A stretch of DNA of 64,000 bases from Hyphomicrobiales bacterium (GCA_900471925.1 UCGV01000003.1:62001-126000), one strand, 5' to 3'. Numbered from the stretch's first letter, positions 55,039-63,683 are shown. The notes: generated by a model from the letters alone, not told the origin. Numbers and translations are program-made.

Positions 55039-56214
55039 CTAACGGAAATAAGGTGCGAAATCCGTGGCGTAGCCCTGGTCCTTGATTCTGCCTGCAAGAA
55101 GCAGCTCAGCCCCCAGCCTGCCGATTTCATCCGAACTCTTGGCAGAGGTTCCCATGCAGCCGGTGAGGATGCCGATACGCGGCGAAGCCGTGTAGCCGAT
55201 CATCGGATAGCGGCTCTTCGTATAGGAGACGGCGCAGGATGCGCTCGATATGGATCGCGCCTGAAGTTGCGGCACGATGCGATCGACGATGCTTTTGAGG
55301 TGGTCGCGCGCAAATTCGCGCCCGTCGGTGCGGAACCAGGCCCGCATGTCGGCATCATTGCCGAGCACGAGATTATCGGGATCGCCCCCAATCTTCAGGT
55401 AGAGCTTGCCGTCGGGATAGCGGATCGGCGGCAGCAGATAGATATCGATGCCGGGCGCATCGAGGATCAGCGACGGCATGCCGGCGAAGCGACGCGCATC
55501 CTCTTCCGCCACTTCGAACAGGGTCACGGTGCGACCGTAAACCGTCATGTCAACGGATTGGGGCAAGAGATTCTGCGAAATGGAAAAACCGCCGGCAGCG
55601 AGAAGCGCCTTTTCGGCGCGATAGATGTCTCCGCCGGCCGTCGTCACGACAGCCGCCCCACCCTCCTCACGGATCGACGTGACATGATCGCGGATCACAG
55701 TGGCGCCGGCTCTTTCGGCGAGCAGCGACTGCGCCTTCACCAGCTTGCGCGGGCTGATATGCCCTGCCCCCTTCGCTTCGAAGATCCCGGCACTGCCTGT
55801 GGGGAAGGAAAAATACGGAAACTGCCGCTTCAGCGCGGCATCGTCGAAGGAACCCGTTTCGACACCGAGCGAAATCGCCGCCCGACGCGTGTCGGCGAGA
55901 TAGGCACTTTCAGGCGGCGCCACGACGACGCAGCCTGCTTCCGTATAGAAATCGATGCCGCTCTCTGTTGCGATCTCGCGGTAACGCGCGATGGAGCGAT
56001 TGGCGAGCAAGGCCCAGTCGCGATCCGGATCGATGGTGCGGGTGATGCGGCCTTCATCGTAATGGCTGGCGAAGACCCCATCATGAGCCTTGCGGTCACC
56101 GGGCTCATCCGGACCGATGACGGCGATGCCGTCCGTCTGGCGAGCCAGATGCCGGGCGGCCGCTGCACCCATCATGCCGCGACCGATGACGATGAACCTG
56201 AAATCGACTGCCAT
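55039..56214 (-). CDS. FAD-dependent oxidoreductase (DAO/sarcosine-oxidase-like)
   Basis: Flavoprotein of 391 residues in the DAO family, which oxidises N-methyl or primary amino groups. The dinucleotide-binding motif is FIVIGRGMMGAAAARHL (GxGxxG at 11-16). An arginine-containing substrate region (DEGRITRTIDPDRDW) and the C-terminal FAD contact MIGYTASPRIGILTGCMGTSAKSSDEIGRL follow; the latter resembles sarcosine/MTOX-type enzymes. No signal peptide. It stands between rnpB and a lytic transglycosylase gene with no obvious metabolic partners; the substrate is unknown. Confidence 0.85.
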   Translation of the reverse strand: MAVDFRFIVIGRGMMGAAAARHLARQTDGIAVIGPDEPGDRKAHDGVFASHYDEGRITRTIDPDRDWALLANRSIARYREIATESGIDFYTEAGCVVVAPPESAYLADTRRAAISLGVETGSFDDAALKRQFPYFSFPTGSAGIFEAKGAGHISPRKLVKAQSLLAERAGATVIRDHVTSIREEGGAAVVTTAGGDIYRAEKALLAAGGFSISQNLLPQSVDMTVYGRTVTLFEVAEEDARRFAGMPSLILDAPGIDIYLLPPIRYPDGKLYLKIGGDPDNLVLGNDADMRAWFRTDGREFARDHLKSIVDRIVPQLQARSISSASCAVSYTKSRYPMIGYTASPRIGILTGCMGTSAKSSDEIGRLGAELLLAGRIKDQGYATDFAPYFR

Positions 56215-56292
56215 ATCCCACCTCGCTGAAAGGCAGCATTAACATGGCAATCGTCAGATCATCCAGTTCCTTGTCGGAGACGCGCGATGCTC

Positions 56293-56913
56293 TCAGAGCA
56301 TCGCCAGCACCTTGCCGCAATAAGACTTGGAAACCGGGTTCATGCGCGTCGCGCCATGGCCGGCATTGTATTTGAGGATCGTGTTGCAGGTCTCGCCGCC
56401 GCCGAGATCATGGGCGGCTGCAAGATATTTCATGCCGTACTTGATGTTGGTTTCCGGATCGAACAGACCCTTGGCGCTGCCGGAATAGCCCATCATGCGC
56501 GCGGTAGCAGGCTTGATCTGCATCAGACCGATTTCGCCGTGGCTGCCGCGGGCCATCGGATTGAAATTGCTCTCCACACGGATGACCGCGGTTGCGAGCG
56601 CCACCGGCACATCATATTGCGCAGCATATTTGCTGATCAGTGCCGAATAGGAATTGCCGGAAACATCGGCGACGGGATAACCGCTCTGGCGCTCGACCGT
56701 CTTCAGCGGACGCTGGGCCGTCTGGAGCGAGCGGCCCGACTTCTTCTTCGCAGGTTCCGCCGTCTTGACCGGACGTTCTGTTTTTTTCTGCGGACGCTCC
56801 ACTTTCTTGACAGGCGCATCGGCCCGCACACCCCAGTCATTCGCAAAGGCAAAGCTATTTCCTGCCAGCACCATGCCAACGCATGTTGCAGCAACAACAA
56901 TAAGTTTTCTCAT
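56293..56913 (-). CDS. Exported lytic transglycosylase (SLT domain)
   Basis: Peptidoglycan-cleaving enzyme of 206 residues. A signal peptide (about 1-24, ending FAFA) is followed by a Lys/Pro/Arg-rich linker (35-75) and the SLT catalytic domain from about 88. The catalytic Glu114 lies in AVIRVESNFNPMARGSHGEIGLMQI (Glu in VES), followed by NIKYGMKYLAAAHDLGG and ILKYNAGHGATRMNP. Two cysteines (in GETCNT and SYCGK) could form a disulfide. A related enzyme is encoded at 61099. Standing alone on the minus strand. Confidence 0.92.
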   Translation of the reverse strand: MRKLIVVAATCVGMVLAGNSFAFANDWGVRADAPVKKVERPQKKTERPVKTAEPAKKKSGRSLQTAQRPLKTVERQSGYPVADVSGNSYSALISKYAAQYDVPVALATAVIRVESNFNPMARGSHGEIGLMQIKPATARMMGYSGSAKGLFDPETNIKYGMKYLAAAHDLGGGETCNTILKYNAGHGATRMNPVSKSYCGKVLAML

Positions 56914-57175
56914 GTAGTCTTGAACACTCCGACTAAAGAATTACCGGACTGCGCGCCTCGCAGTCACCTGGAACATCAGATCAACGATGGATCTGAATCC
57001 ACGGCAATTCTTATCGTTTTACATTACGCCTTCGATTTAGCTTGGGAACAACCTTAGGCGTCGCTTGACGGAAGCTCTTAGACCATCGCAATGAGGAGAT
57101 AATAGGGAAATGATGTGGCAGGCCAATTTTCGCGACCGAACATGGAAATTCGGTAATGTCGAAAACGGGAAGCGC

Positions 57176-57937
57176 TCAGGAATAACGCGGCAGTGCGGAT
57201 AACAGCCGATGCAGCGTATCGATCGTCGAGAAGTCGGCGATCCCATCCACTCTTTCCGGGCGGAAGTGGCGCTGGAAGGCTTCGACGTCGCCGGCGGTCT
57301 TGTCGGTGAATTCACCTGATATGTCAGTGCCGTAACCATAGAGCGACAACATCGACTGCAGCGCCTCGATCGGCTGACCGTGGTCGCCACGCTGGAAGAA
57401 CCGCCCGCCAGTGATCACGCCCGGCTCGACCCAGTGGCCGATACCGGCCTGATACAGGGTTTTCCAGGGGAATTTCTCGCCCGGATCGACCTTGCGCACC
57501 GGAGCAACATCGGAGTGCCCAAGCACTCTTTCAGGGGCGATTGACCAACGATCGCCGCAATCCCGACACAATTCGATCACCGCTGCGATCTGTTCACTCG
57601 GGTAGTCCGGAAGCCCGCCCGGATGGCCGGCATTGGCAATTTCGATGCCGATCGACATCGAGTTGATATCCGTTTCCCCGTGCCAGAAGCTCTTTCCCGC
57701 ATGCCATGCGCGCCGGCTTTCCGGCACGAGCTGCACGACCTCGCCATCAGGATGCACGAAATAATGGCTGGAGACCTGGCTTTCGTCGCGACAGAGCCAG
57801 TCGAGCGCTCCTTCGGGGCTCGACATGCCGGTATAGTGTAGAAGGATCATATCCGGATTGCGGCCATCGACACGTTCACCGTGGTTAGGCGAAGGCTGGA
57901 CGCGCGCCTTGCTGTAATCGGCCTCGAATGAGGTCAT
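57176..57937 (-). CDS. N-acetylmuramoyl-L-alanine amidase, AmpD-like, with PG-binding domain
   Basis: Zinc amidase of 253 residues cleaving the MurNAc-L-Ala bond. The zinc ligands are His34 (ILLHYTGM), His141 (VLGHSDVAP) and Asp151 (KVDPGEKFPW), with Glu99 in SIGIEIANAG as the likely general acid/base. The C-terminal part (about 178-248) is a peptidoglycan-binding domain (QPIEALQSMLSLYGYGTDISGEF). No signal peptide, as in cytoplasmic AmpD that recycles anhydro-muropeptides; the extra binding domain is like AmiD. Its ATG overlaps the stop of the TerB/J-domain gene (ATGA), so they form one operon. Confidence 0.92.
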   Translation of the reverse strand: MTSFEADYSKARVQPSPNHGERVDGRNPDMILLHYTGMSSPEGALDWLCRDESQVSSHYFVHPDGEVVQLVPESRRAWHAGKSFWHGETDINSMSIGIEIANAGHPGGLPDYPSEQIAAVIELCRDCGDRWSIAPERVLGHSDVAPVRKVDPGEKFPWKTLYQAGIGHWVEPGVITGGRFFQRGDHGQPIEALQSMLSLYGYGTDISGEFTDKTAGDVEAFQRHFRPERVDGIADFSTIDTLHRLLSALPRYS

Positions 57938-58641
57938 GCGGCGCGACGTTCCTTTTCGATCGCCGCGTAGGCGTCGTTCAGCGCCGCCATGCGTTCGTTT
58001 GCAATCGCATGAAACTCTTCCGGCACGCCGCGCGAAATCAGCCGATCCGGATGGTGCTCGCTGACGAGCACATGGTAGTGACGGCGGATCGTCGGGAAAT
58101 CGTCTGCCGGCGAAACGCCGAGCACCTTGTATGGGTCGCGCCCAGCCGAAACGTGGCGCGCGGCGATCTGGTCGAAACGCGCCTCGCTCATCTGGAATAT
58201 CTCGGCGATGTGGCGCAGGAAATTCATCTCGTTCTCGTGGATCAGGCCATCCGCCTTGGCGATATGGAACAGACCATCGAGCACGTCTTCCAGAACGGGG
58301 CAGTTGGCGGCGCAGGTCGAGCAGAGCGAAGACAGCTTCGCCGCATAGGCCTCGTAACCGGCAACATCCTGACGGGCGAGATTGTAAAGGCGCGCGACAT
58401 TCTTCGCCTCGCTCGGCGGAAACTCGAAGATCTCGCGGAACGCCTGCACTTCTTTCTCGCTCACGATGCCGTCAGCCTTCGCCATCTTGGCAGAGAGCGC
58501 GATCACGGCCACCGAAAAGGCAACCTTGCGGCGCGTTTCCGGATCGCCCTCGAAAACCGTGCGAATAGCCTCGACCACCGCGGAGAGCGCATTGCCCGCG
58601 GTATTGCCAATGGCATTCACCAGTTTTTCCCAGAAAGACAT
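57934..58641 (-). CDS. TerB-like / J-domain co-chaperone (DjlA-like)
   Basis: A 235-residue protein combining a TerB-like helical domain (about 35-155, with AKADGIVSEKEVQAF and AKADGLIHENEMNFL as the paired acidic motifs) and a C-terminal J domain (about 168-233, DPYKVLGVSPADDFPTIRR) with the DnaK-stimulating tripeptide His197-Pro-Asp199. This is the DjlA layout, but I see no convincing N-terminal membrane anchor; the first 30 residues are only weakly hydrophobic. ATG 58641 is used because GAGAT lies upstream. It overlaps the amidase gene by 4 bp, linking the chaperone to cell-wall recycling. Confidence 0.88.
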   Translation of the reverse strand: MSFWEKLVNAIGNTAGNALSAVVEAIRTVFEGDPETRRKVAFSVAVIALSAKMAKADGIVSEKEVQAFREIFEFPPSEAKNVARLYNLARQDVAGYEAYAAKLSSLCSTCAANCPVLEDVLDGLFHIAKADGLIHENEMNFLRHIAEIFQMSEARFDQIAARHVSAGRDPYKVLGVSPADDFPTIRRHYHVLVSEHHPDRLISRGVPEEFHAIANERMAALNDAYAAIEKERRAA

Positions 58642-59077
58642 CGTAATCATCTCGCAATGCAGCAAGTTCTAGAGGAAACACCTTGACCAAATAATCGTAG
58701 CCATTGCAAGGCGGCTATTGGTCGAAGGTTTGAAAACAGTTTTCACAATTCGGTAATTGTCGCCGATGCGGCGACACGCCGCCGTGTCCACCATTCGACT
58801 ATCAGTATCCCACACCATCCCCATTTATTTCCACAACACTAAAGGATGGGTGGACAAGCATTGAAACGATTATATCGCCCCTTGCGGCGCTTGCCCCGTT
58901 GAAAGCCGCATTTTTCGTAAATTCTTTACTTTACAGGCGACTTTCCCTGCCGCATCCATGCGTTAGCTGAAGCATGTCGGGCAAAAACGTGCAGCGGGTT
59001 TTGCGATAACGGCATGCGGGAAACTAAGGACTCGCAGTTGTACGCGGTCGCGCATCGTGCGCCACAAGGAGGGACGA
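58642..59077. other. Divergent intergenic region djlA-like/pfp, 436 bp
   Basis: This contains a long-range dyad, TGTCCACC (58785-58792) with GGTGGACA (58849-58856), plus an inner CCATCC/GGATGG pair (58815-58820, 58844-58849); an AT-rich segment near 58915-58935; the RIME-like repeat copy 2 (58972-59018); and the AAGGAGGGA ribosome site of the next gene (59066-59074). No small gene recognised. Confidence 0.5.
58972..59018. repeat. RIME-like palindromic repeat, copy 2
   Basis: It begins GCATGTCG and ends CGGCATGCG with the internal GTGCAGCGG-GTTTTGCGATAACG core, matching the element at 27015-27061 over most of its length with a few substitutions and single-base insertions. It lies in the leader of the phosphofructokinase gene. 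Confidence 0.7.
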
Positions 59078-60289
59078 ATGGCCAAACAGAAAGTCGCAAT
59101 GCTGACCGCCGGAGGCCTGGCTCCCTGCCTCTCGTCCGCCGTCGGCGGCTTGATCGAACGCTACAGCGACGTCACGCCTGACATCGAACTGATAGCTTAC
59201 AAGTCCGGTTACCAGGGCGTTCTTCTCGGCGACAGCGTCTCTATCAATAAAGAGATGCGCGAAAAGGCGCCGCTCCTGCACCGCTATGGCGGCTCGCCGA
59301 TCGGCAACAGCCGCGTCAAACTCACCAATGCCGCCGACTGCGTCAAGCGCGGCCTCGTCAAGGAAGGCGAAAACCCGCTCCGGGTCGCAGCCGAACGTCT
59401 CGCCAATGACGGCGTCACCATCCTGCACACGATCGGTGGCGACGACACCAACACCACGGCTGCCGACCTTGCCGCCTATCTCGCCGCCAACAGCTACGAC
59501 CTGACCGTCGTCGGCCTGCCGAAGACCGTCGACAACGATGTCGTTCCGATCCGCCAGTCTCTCGGCGCCTGGACGGCTGCCGAAGTCGGCGCGCATTTCT
59601 TCGACAATGTCAGCAATGAACAGACCGCCGCCCCGCGCACCCTCGTCATCCATGAAGTCATGGGCCGCCATTGCGGCTGGCTGACGGCGGCAACCGCGCG
59701 CGCCTATCTGCAGCGCACCAAGGGCAACGATTATGTCGACGGCCTGATGATGAACGCGCATATGAAGAGCATCGATGCCGTCTACCTGCCGGAAATGGCC
59801 TTCGACCTCGATGCCGAAGCAGCCCGTCTGAAGGAGATCATGGACCGCACCGGCCATGCCACCGTCTTCGTCTCGGAGGGCGCCTGCCTCGACGCCATCG
59901 TCGCCGAGCGCGAAGCCGCCGGCGAAACCGTCAAGCGTGACGCCTTCGGCCATGTAAAGATCGACACGATCAATGTCGGCGCATGGTTCCAGAAGCAGTT
60001 CGCCAATCTCCTGAACGCCGAGCGCTCGCTCGTGCAGAAATCAGGTTATTTCGCCCGCTCCGCACCGGCCAACGGCGAAGACCTGCGCCTCATCCAGAGC
60101 ATGGTCGACCTTGCCGTCGAAAGCGCCCTGAACAAGGTCTCGGGCGTCACCGGTCACGACGAAGCACAGAATGGCAAGCTGCGCACAATAGAATTCCCGC
60201 GCATCAAGGGTGGCAAACCGTTTGATCTTTCAACCAAGTGGTTTGGCGAAGTAATGAGCCAGATAGGCCAAAAATACAGCGCCGCCTGA
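59078..60289 (+). CDS. pfp: Pyrophosphate-type 6-phosphofructokinase
   Basis: Glycolytic enzyme of 403 residues phosphorylating fructose-6-phosphate. The motif GGDDT (Asp122-Asp123) in place of the ATP-type GGDGS, together with LPKTVDNDV (Lys149), marks a PPi-dependent enzyme, reversible and usable in gluconeogenesis. Also visible are the N-terminal MLTAGGLAPCLSSAVGGLIE, and EVMGRHCGWLTA for substrate binding. ATG 59078 is preceded by AAGGAGGGA; seven upstream in-frame codons lack a ribosome site. A LysE-family gene follows after 58 bp. Confidence 0.9.
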   Translation: MAKQKVAMLTAGGLAPCLSSAVGGLIERYSDVTPDIELIAYKSGYQGVLLGDSVSINKEMREKAPLLHRYGGSPIGNSRVKLTNAADCVKRGLVKEGENPLRVAAERLANDGVTILHTIGGDDTNTTAADLAAYLAANSYDLTVVGLPKTVDNDVVPIRQSLGAWTAAEVGAHFFDNVSNEQTAAPRTLVIHEVMGRHCGWLTAATARAYLQRTKGNDYVDGLMMNAHMKSIDAVYLPEMAFDLDAEAARLKEIMDRTGHATVFVSEGACLDAIVAEREAAGETVKRDAFGHVKIDTINVGAWFQKQFANLLNAERSLVQKSGYFARSAPANGEDLRLIQSMVDLAVESALNKVSGVTGHDEAQNGKLRTIEFPRIKGGKPFDLSTKWFGEVMSQIGQKYSAA

Positions 60290-60347
60290 TTGACGGATGG
60301 TTAATATGGTGTCTTTGCTTCTACTCTAGGGAATAGGAGGAGATTCC

Positions 60348-60983
60348 ATGTCGCTTGAAGCCTGGCTCGCTTTTGCAGCCGCATCCGCCATCATGCTTGC
60401 CATACCGGGACCAACAGTTCTTCTGGTTGTTTCCTATGCGCTTGGTCATGGCCGGAAAACGGCGCTGGCGACCGTTTCAGGCGTGGCGCTCGGCGATTTC
60501 ACGGCCATGACGGCGTCGCTCTTCGGCCTTGGCGCGTTGCTGGCCGCCTCGGCGGCGCTGTTTACCGTGCTCAAGTGGATTGGCGGCGCCTACCTCATCT
60601 GGCTCGGAATCAAGCTCTGGCGGGCGCCTGTGGTCGATGGCCACATCGCCGACAACGACAATCTGCCGGAAGAAAAGTCGCTGCGCATCTTCCTTCACGC
60701 CTATGTCGTGACGGCGCTGAACCCGAAGAGCATCGTCTTCTTCGTTGCCTTCGTGCCGCAGTTCCTCAATCCAGCCCTGCCCTTCTTCGATCAGATGCTG
60801 ATCATGGAAGCGACTTTCCTCGTGCTCTGCAGCCTCAATGCCTCCTGCTACGCCCTTGCCGCCCACGCCGCCCGCGGCCTGATTCGCAAGGCGAGCGTGC
60901 AGCGCGCGGTCAACCGCACAGGTGGCACCCTGCTCATCGCAGCAGGGGCCGTAACGGCCGGGTATCGCCGTATTGCAGCCTAG
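60348..60983 (+). CDS. LysE/RhtB-family exporter
   Basis: Inner-membrane exporter of 211 residues with about six membrane segments, of the family that releases amino acids such as lysine, threonine or homoserine lactone. MLAIPGPTVLLVVSYALGHGRKTALATVSGVALGD is the defining N-terminal motif, followed by WIGGAYLIWLGIKLWR and ALNPKSIVFFVAFVPQF. The ATG at 60348 has AGGAGGAG upstream. A 9-bp bulged hairpin (60987-61016) without T run follows the gene. The substrate is unknown. Confidence 0.92.
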   Translation: MSLEAWLAFAAASAIMLAIPGPTVLLVVSYALGHGRKTALATVSGVALGDFTAMTASLFGLGALLAASAALFTVLKWIGGAYLIWLGIKLWRAPVVDGHIADNDNLPEEKSLRIFLHAYVVTALNPKSIVFFVAFVPQFLNPALPFFDQMLIMEATFLVLCSLNASCYALAAHAARGLIRKASVQRAVNRTGGTLLIAAGAVTAGYRRIAA

Positions 60984-61098
60984 TAATATTCCGTGGTTGC
61001 CGGAAAGCCACGAATAGGTTAATGGCTGTCCCCGGGCTTAAGGTATTTGATAACATTTAAGGCGCTGCCGGGGCGGCGTATGTCACGAAAGTGAGAGA

Positions 61099-62067
61099 AT
61101 GGTAGCGATCGGATTTTCCGGCCTGAAACGCAGTCTCGTGGTCTCCACCATGCTCTGCGGCGTCATTACCGGATGCGCGAGCGTCGAATACACTTCTCAG
61201 GCCGAACTGACCGCCGAACATTCCGTGATTCCCATGCCGAAGCCGGGTGAAGATGCGACGCTGGCCGCCATCCCGACCGCTGTCGGCGCCGACGGACAGG
61301 CCGTCGCTCTGATCGCACCGCAGCCGCAGGGAGCCTCCCCCGTCCTGACCGGAACGGCCATGCCGACGGTCGTCTCCCCCGTCCAGCAGCAGGCCGGCGA
61401 TCTGGCAATGCAGACAGGCGTCCAGCAGGTTGCCGTCAACGGCTACGCACCCATTCCGCTGACACCTGAAATGACGGCGATCCAGTCCGTCATCCCGACG
61501 CCGCGTCCCGGCGCACCGGCAAGCCCGTCGACACAGCTCGCCTTTGCAGCCACCACGCCGCAGAACGGCGCGCTCGCGGCCCTTGCAGCCGTCGATACGA
61601 CCCCGCGCTTCGCGATGGATTACGGCTTCGACGAGTCAGGCCCGATCGATCCGCCAGCCGCGCCGCCGATGTTCAGCGATGACGACGCCGACGATGCGCC
61701 GACTGTCGAGAAGAGCCTCGTCAGCAAGCTCATCAGCAAATATTCCAAGCTTTACCAGATCCCGGAATCGCTGCTCCACCGCGTCGTCCATCGCGAGAGC
61801 CGTTACAATTCCAAGGCCTATAACAAGCGCGGCTACTTCGGTCTCATGCAGATCAAGTACAATACCGCAAAGTCGATGGGCTACGACGGCAATGCAGCCG
61901 GCCTCTTCGATGCCGAAACCAATATCAAATATGCCGGTAAATACCTGCAGGGCGCCTGGCAGGTGGCCGACAAGAAGGAAGACGACGCCGTTCGTCTTTA
62001 TGCGCGCGGCTATTATTACGACGCCAAGCGTAAGGGCATGGATGACATCGCCCAGGGCAATTATTGA
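61099..62067 (+). CDS. Lipoprotein lytic transglycosylase (SLT domain)
   Basis: A 322-residue peptidoglycan-cleaving enzyme with a lipoprotein signal ending ITGC (Cys26 as lipid anchor). A long Ala/Pro-rich region (about 30-205) contains two related motifs, EHSVIPMPKPGE and IQSVIPTPRPGA. The C-terminal SLT domain carries LLHRVVHRESRYNSKAYN (catalytic Glu), GYFGLMQIKYNTAKSMGY and NIKYAGKYLQGAW. The core closely resembles the enzyme at 56293. The gene converges with the serine hydrolase gene. Confidence 0.9.
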   Translation: MVAIGFSGLKRSLVVSTMLCGVITGCASVEYTSQAELTAEHSVIPMPKPGEDATLAAIPTAVGADGQAVALIAPQPQGASPVLTGTAMPTVVSPVQQQAGDLAMQTGVQQVAVNGYAPIPLTPEMTAIQSVIPTPRPGAPASPSTQLAFAATTPQNGALAALAAVDTTPRFAMDYGFDESGPIDPPAAPPMFSDDDADDAPTVEKSLVSKLISKYSKLYQIPESLLHRVVHRESRYNSKAYNKRGYFGLMQIKYNTAKSMGYDGNAAGLFDAETNIKYAGKYLQGAWQVADKKEDDAVRLYARGYYYDAKRKGMDDIAQGNY

Positions 62068-62095
62068 TCCCAGCCATTGATCGGAAGTTCAAACC

Positions 62096-63487
62096 TCAGC
62101 CGGCTTTCGCCGACTGAAGCGTATTGAGTATGTCCTTCAGCAAAATCTGTGGTCGATAACGAGTCCAGCTCGGCGTCAATCCGAGGCGAACGAAGACCAG
62201 ATTGGCAGACGGCACGATTGCCACCGTCTGCCCGTCATGGCCTTGCAGCCAGAAAGTATCTTCCGGCAGGCCGAATTGCGCACTGGTGCCGCCGCCCGGC
62301 CCCGCAAGCCAGGCCTGAGCTTCCGTATATTTGCCGCCGGAACTTGCTGTCGGGGTCCGCATCGTCGCAACGAAGCCTTCCGGCAACAGCCTCTGCCCGT
62401 GCCACACACCGTCCTGCAGCAGGAATTGGCCGAAACGCGCCCAGTCATGCCCCGTGGCATACAGATAGGAGCTGCCGGCGAATGTACCGCGTTCATCGGC
62501 TTCAAAGATCGCGCTCGTCATGCCGAGCGGATCGAACAGCGCATCGCGGGGATAATCGAGGGCAGCGCGCGGATCGCCGACCTTGTCCATCCAGATGCGC
62601 GACAGAAGCACCGCCGTACCGCTGGAATAGTGGAAATCCGAGCCCGGTGCCGCCACCAGCGGCGCGGCTGCCGGCAGGGAGACCATATCGGGATCAAGAT
62701 AGAGCATGCGCGTCACATCGGCGACGGCGCCGTAATCCTCGTTGAAGGCAAGCCCGCTTTCCATGCCGAGAAGATCGGAGACCTTGATATCGCGGCGCGC
62801 ATCATTGGCCCATCGCGGCAGCAGATGCGTATCGTCGAACGAGATCTTGTCCGACAGCATGAGCCGGCCGATCAGCGCCGCATTGACCGTCTTCGTCATC
62901 GACCAGCCGATCAGCGGCGTATCGGCAGAAAAGCCCGGTCCGTAGCTTTCGGCAATGATGCGGCCGTCCTGCACGACCACCATCGCCCGCATTGCCGGCC
63001 CGGCGAGCGTCGCATCAGAGAGGAGCTTGACGATATCGGCATTGCCGTCGGTGGGGTCGACGCCCTCGCCATCAGGCCAGACTGCGTCATTTTCGCCCAG
63101 TTGCGGCGCCGGCATCAGCGGCACGGCCCTGGCGGCGGCATCGAAATCTCCGTTCGGCACGCTGGTGCAGCCGAATGCACCGCGATAAAGCGCGTAATTC
63201 GGCGCAAACAGGCCCATGAAGCGCGACGTCACCCGCCCGCTGTCACGATCGACTTCGATTCGCATCAGCCGCAGAAGTGGATTTCCAGGCGCCTGGACAT
63301 CGTCATAAAGCACGGCTTCGGGATCGCGCCCGGCAATGAAAACATTGGAGCAAACGATCTTGGCGGCATATCCGTTGCCGACCTTCAACAACTCCGGCGG
63401 GCTGACGGCAAGCCATGCGCCCCCACCAAAAAGAACGAGAATGACGAGCAGGGCCAAGCCCTTGAGAATACGCAGAACAACTCGCAT
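62096..63487 (-). CDS. Serine hydrolase of the beta-lactamase/DD-peptidase-like family
   Basis: A 463-residue protein anchored by one N-terminal membrane helix (about 8-27) with the rest in the periplasm. The serine-active motif is SMTK (Ser196-Lys199, in IGWSMTKTVNA), with FHYSSGTAVLLSR as the Tyr motif and LQGHDGQTVAIVP as the third. This is the class C/esterase-like layout; relatives include 6-aminohexanoate-dimer hydrolase-like proteins. ATG 63487 has GGAGGATTGC upstream. There is no reason to call it a resistance enzyme. Divergent from btaA with 196 bp between. Confidence 0.87.
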   Translation of the reverse strand: MRVVLRILKGLALLVILVLFGGGAWLAVSPPELLKVGNGYAAKIVCSNVFIAGRDPEAVLYDDVQAPGNPLLRLMRIEVDRDSGRVTSRFMGLFAPNYALYRGAFGCTSVPNGDFDAAARAVPLMPAPQLGENDAVWPDGEGVDPTDGNADIVKLLSDATLAGPAMRAMVVVQDGRIIAESYGPGFSADTPLIGWSMTKTVNAALIGRLMLSDKISFDDTHLLPRWANDARRDIKVSDLLGMESGLAFNEDYGAVADVTRMLYLDPDMVSLPAAAPLVAAPGSDFHYSSGTAVLLSRIWMDKVGDPRAALDYPRDALFDPLGMTSAIFEADERGTFAGSSYLYATGHDWARFGQFLLQDGVWHGQRLLPEGFVATMRTPTASSGGKYTEAQAWLAGPGGGTSAQFGLPEDTFWLQGHDGQTVAIVPSANLVFVRLGLTPSWTRYRPQILLKDILNTLQSAKAG

Positions 63488-63620
63488 GCAATCCTCCACG
63501 AAATGAAGAGAAGCAGGAAATGCATCAGACGAAAAGGGAGAAACCGAAAGAAGTTTTCAGCGGTCGTCAAATCTAGCGGAAGTCTTAGCCGGCTTCTGCG
63601 CAAGCCTTGGCCCACAGGGC

Positions 63621-63638
63621 ACGTCATCAAACTGTAGC
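63621..63638 (+). promoter_or_regulatory. Pho-box-like element ahead of btaA
   Basis: ACGTCATCAAACTGTAGC has the two-half-site layout of a PhoB site (CTGTCAT-N4-CTGTCAT), matching 9 of 14 consensus positions, with GTCAT and CTGT intact and 11-bp periodicity. It ends 45 bp before the btaA start. Betaine-lipid genes are known to be PhoB-controlled in rhizobia, which supports the reading. Confidence 0.55.
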
Positions 63639-63683
63639 AGAGGCGGGTTACACGCCCTGAACGCTTAAAAAGGTGACAGACTC

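Noticed and set aside
57112..57207. 31-codon ORF with a good ribosome site downstream of the amidase
   Set aside because: Opposite in direction, overlaps the amidase end, and shows no conserved feature; too little support.
62096..63487. Reading the serine hydrolase as an antibiotic-resistance beta-lactamase
   Set aside because: It has SxxK and a Tyr motif, but the membrane-anchored long N-terminus and lack of class-specific motifs fit esterase/DD-peptidase-like relatives better.
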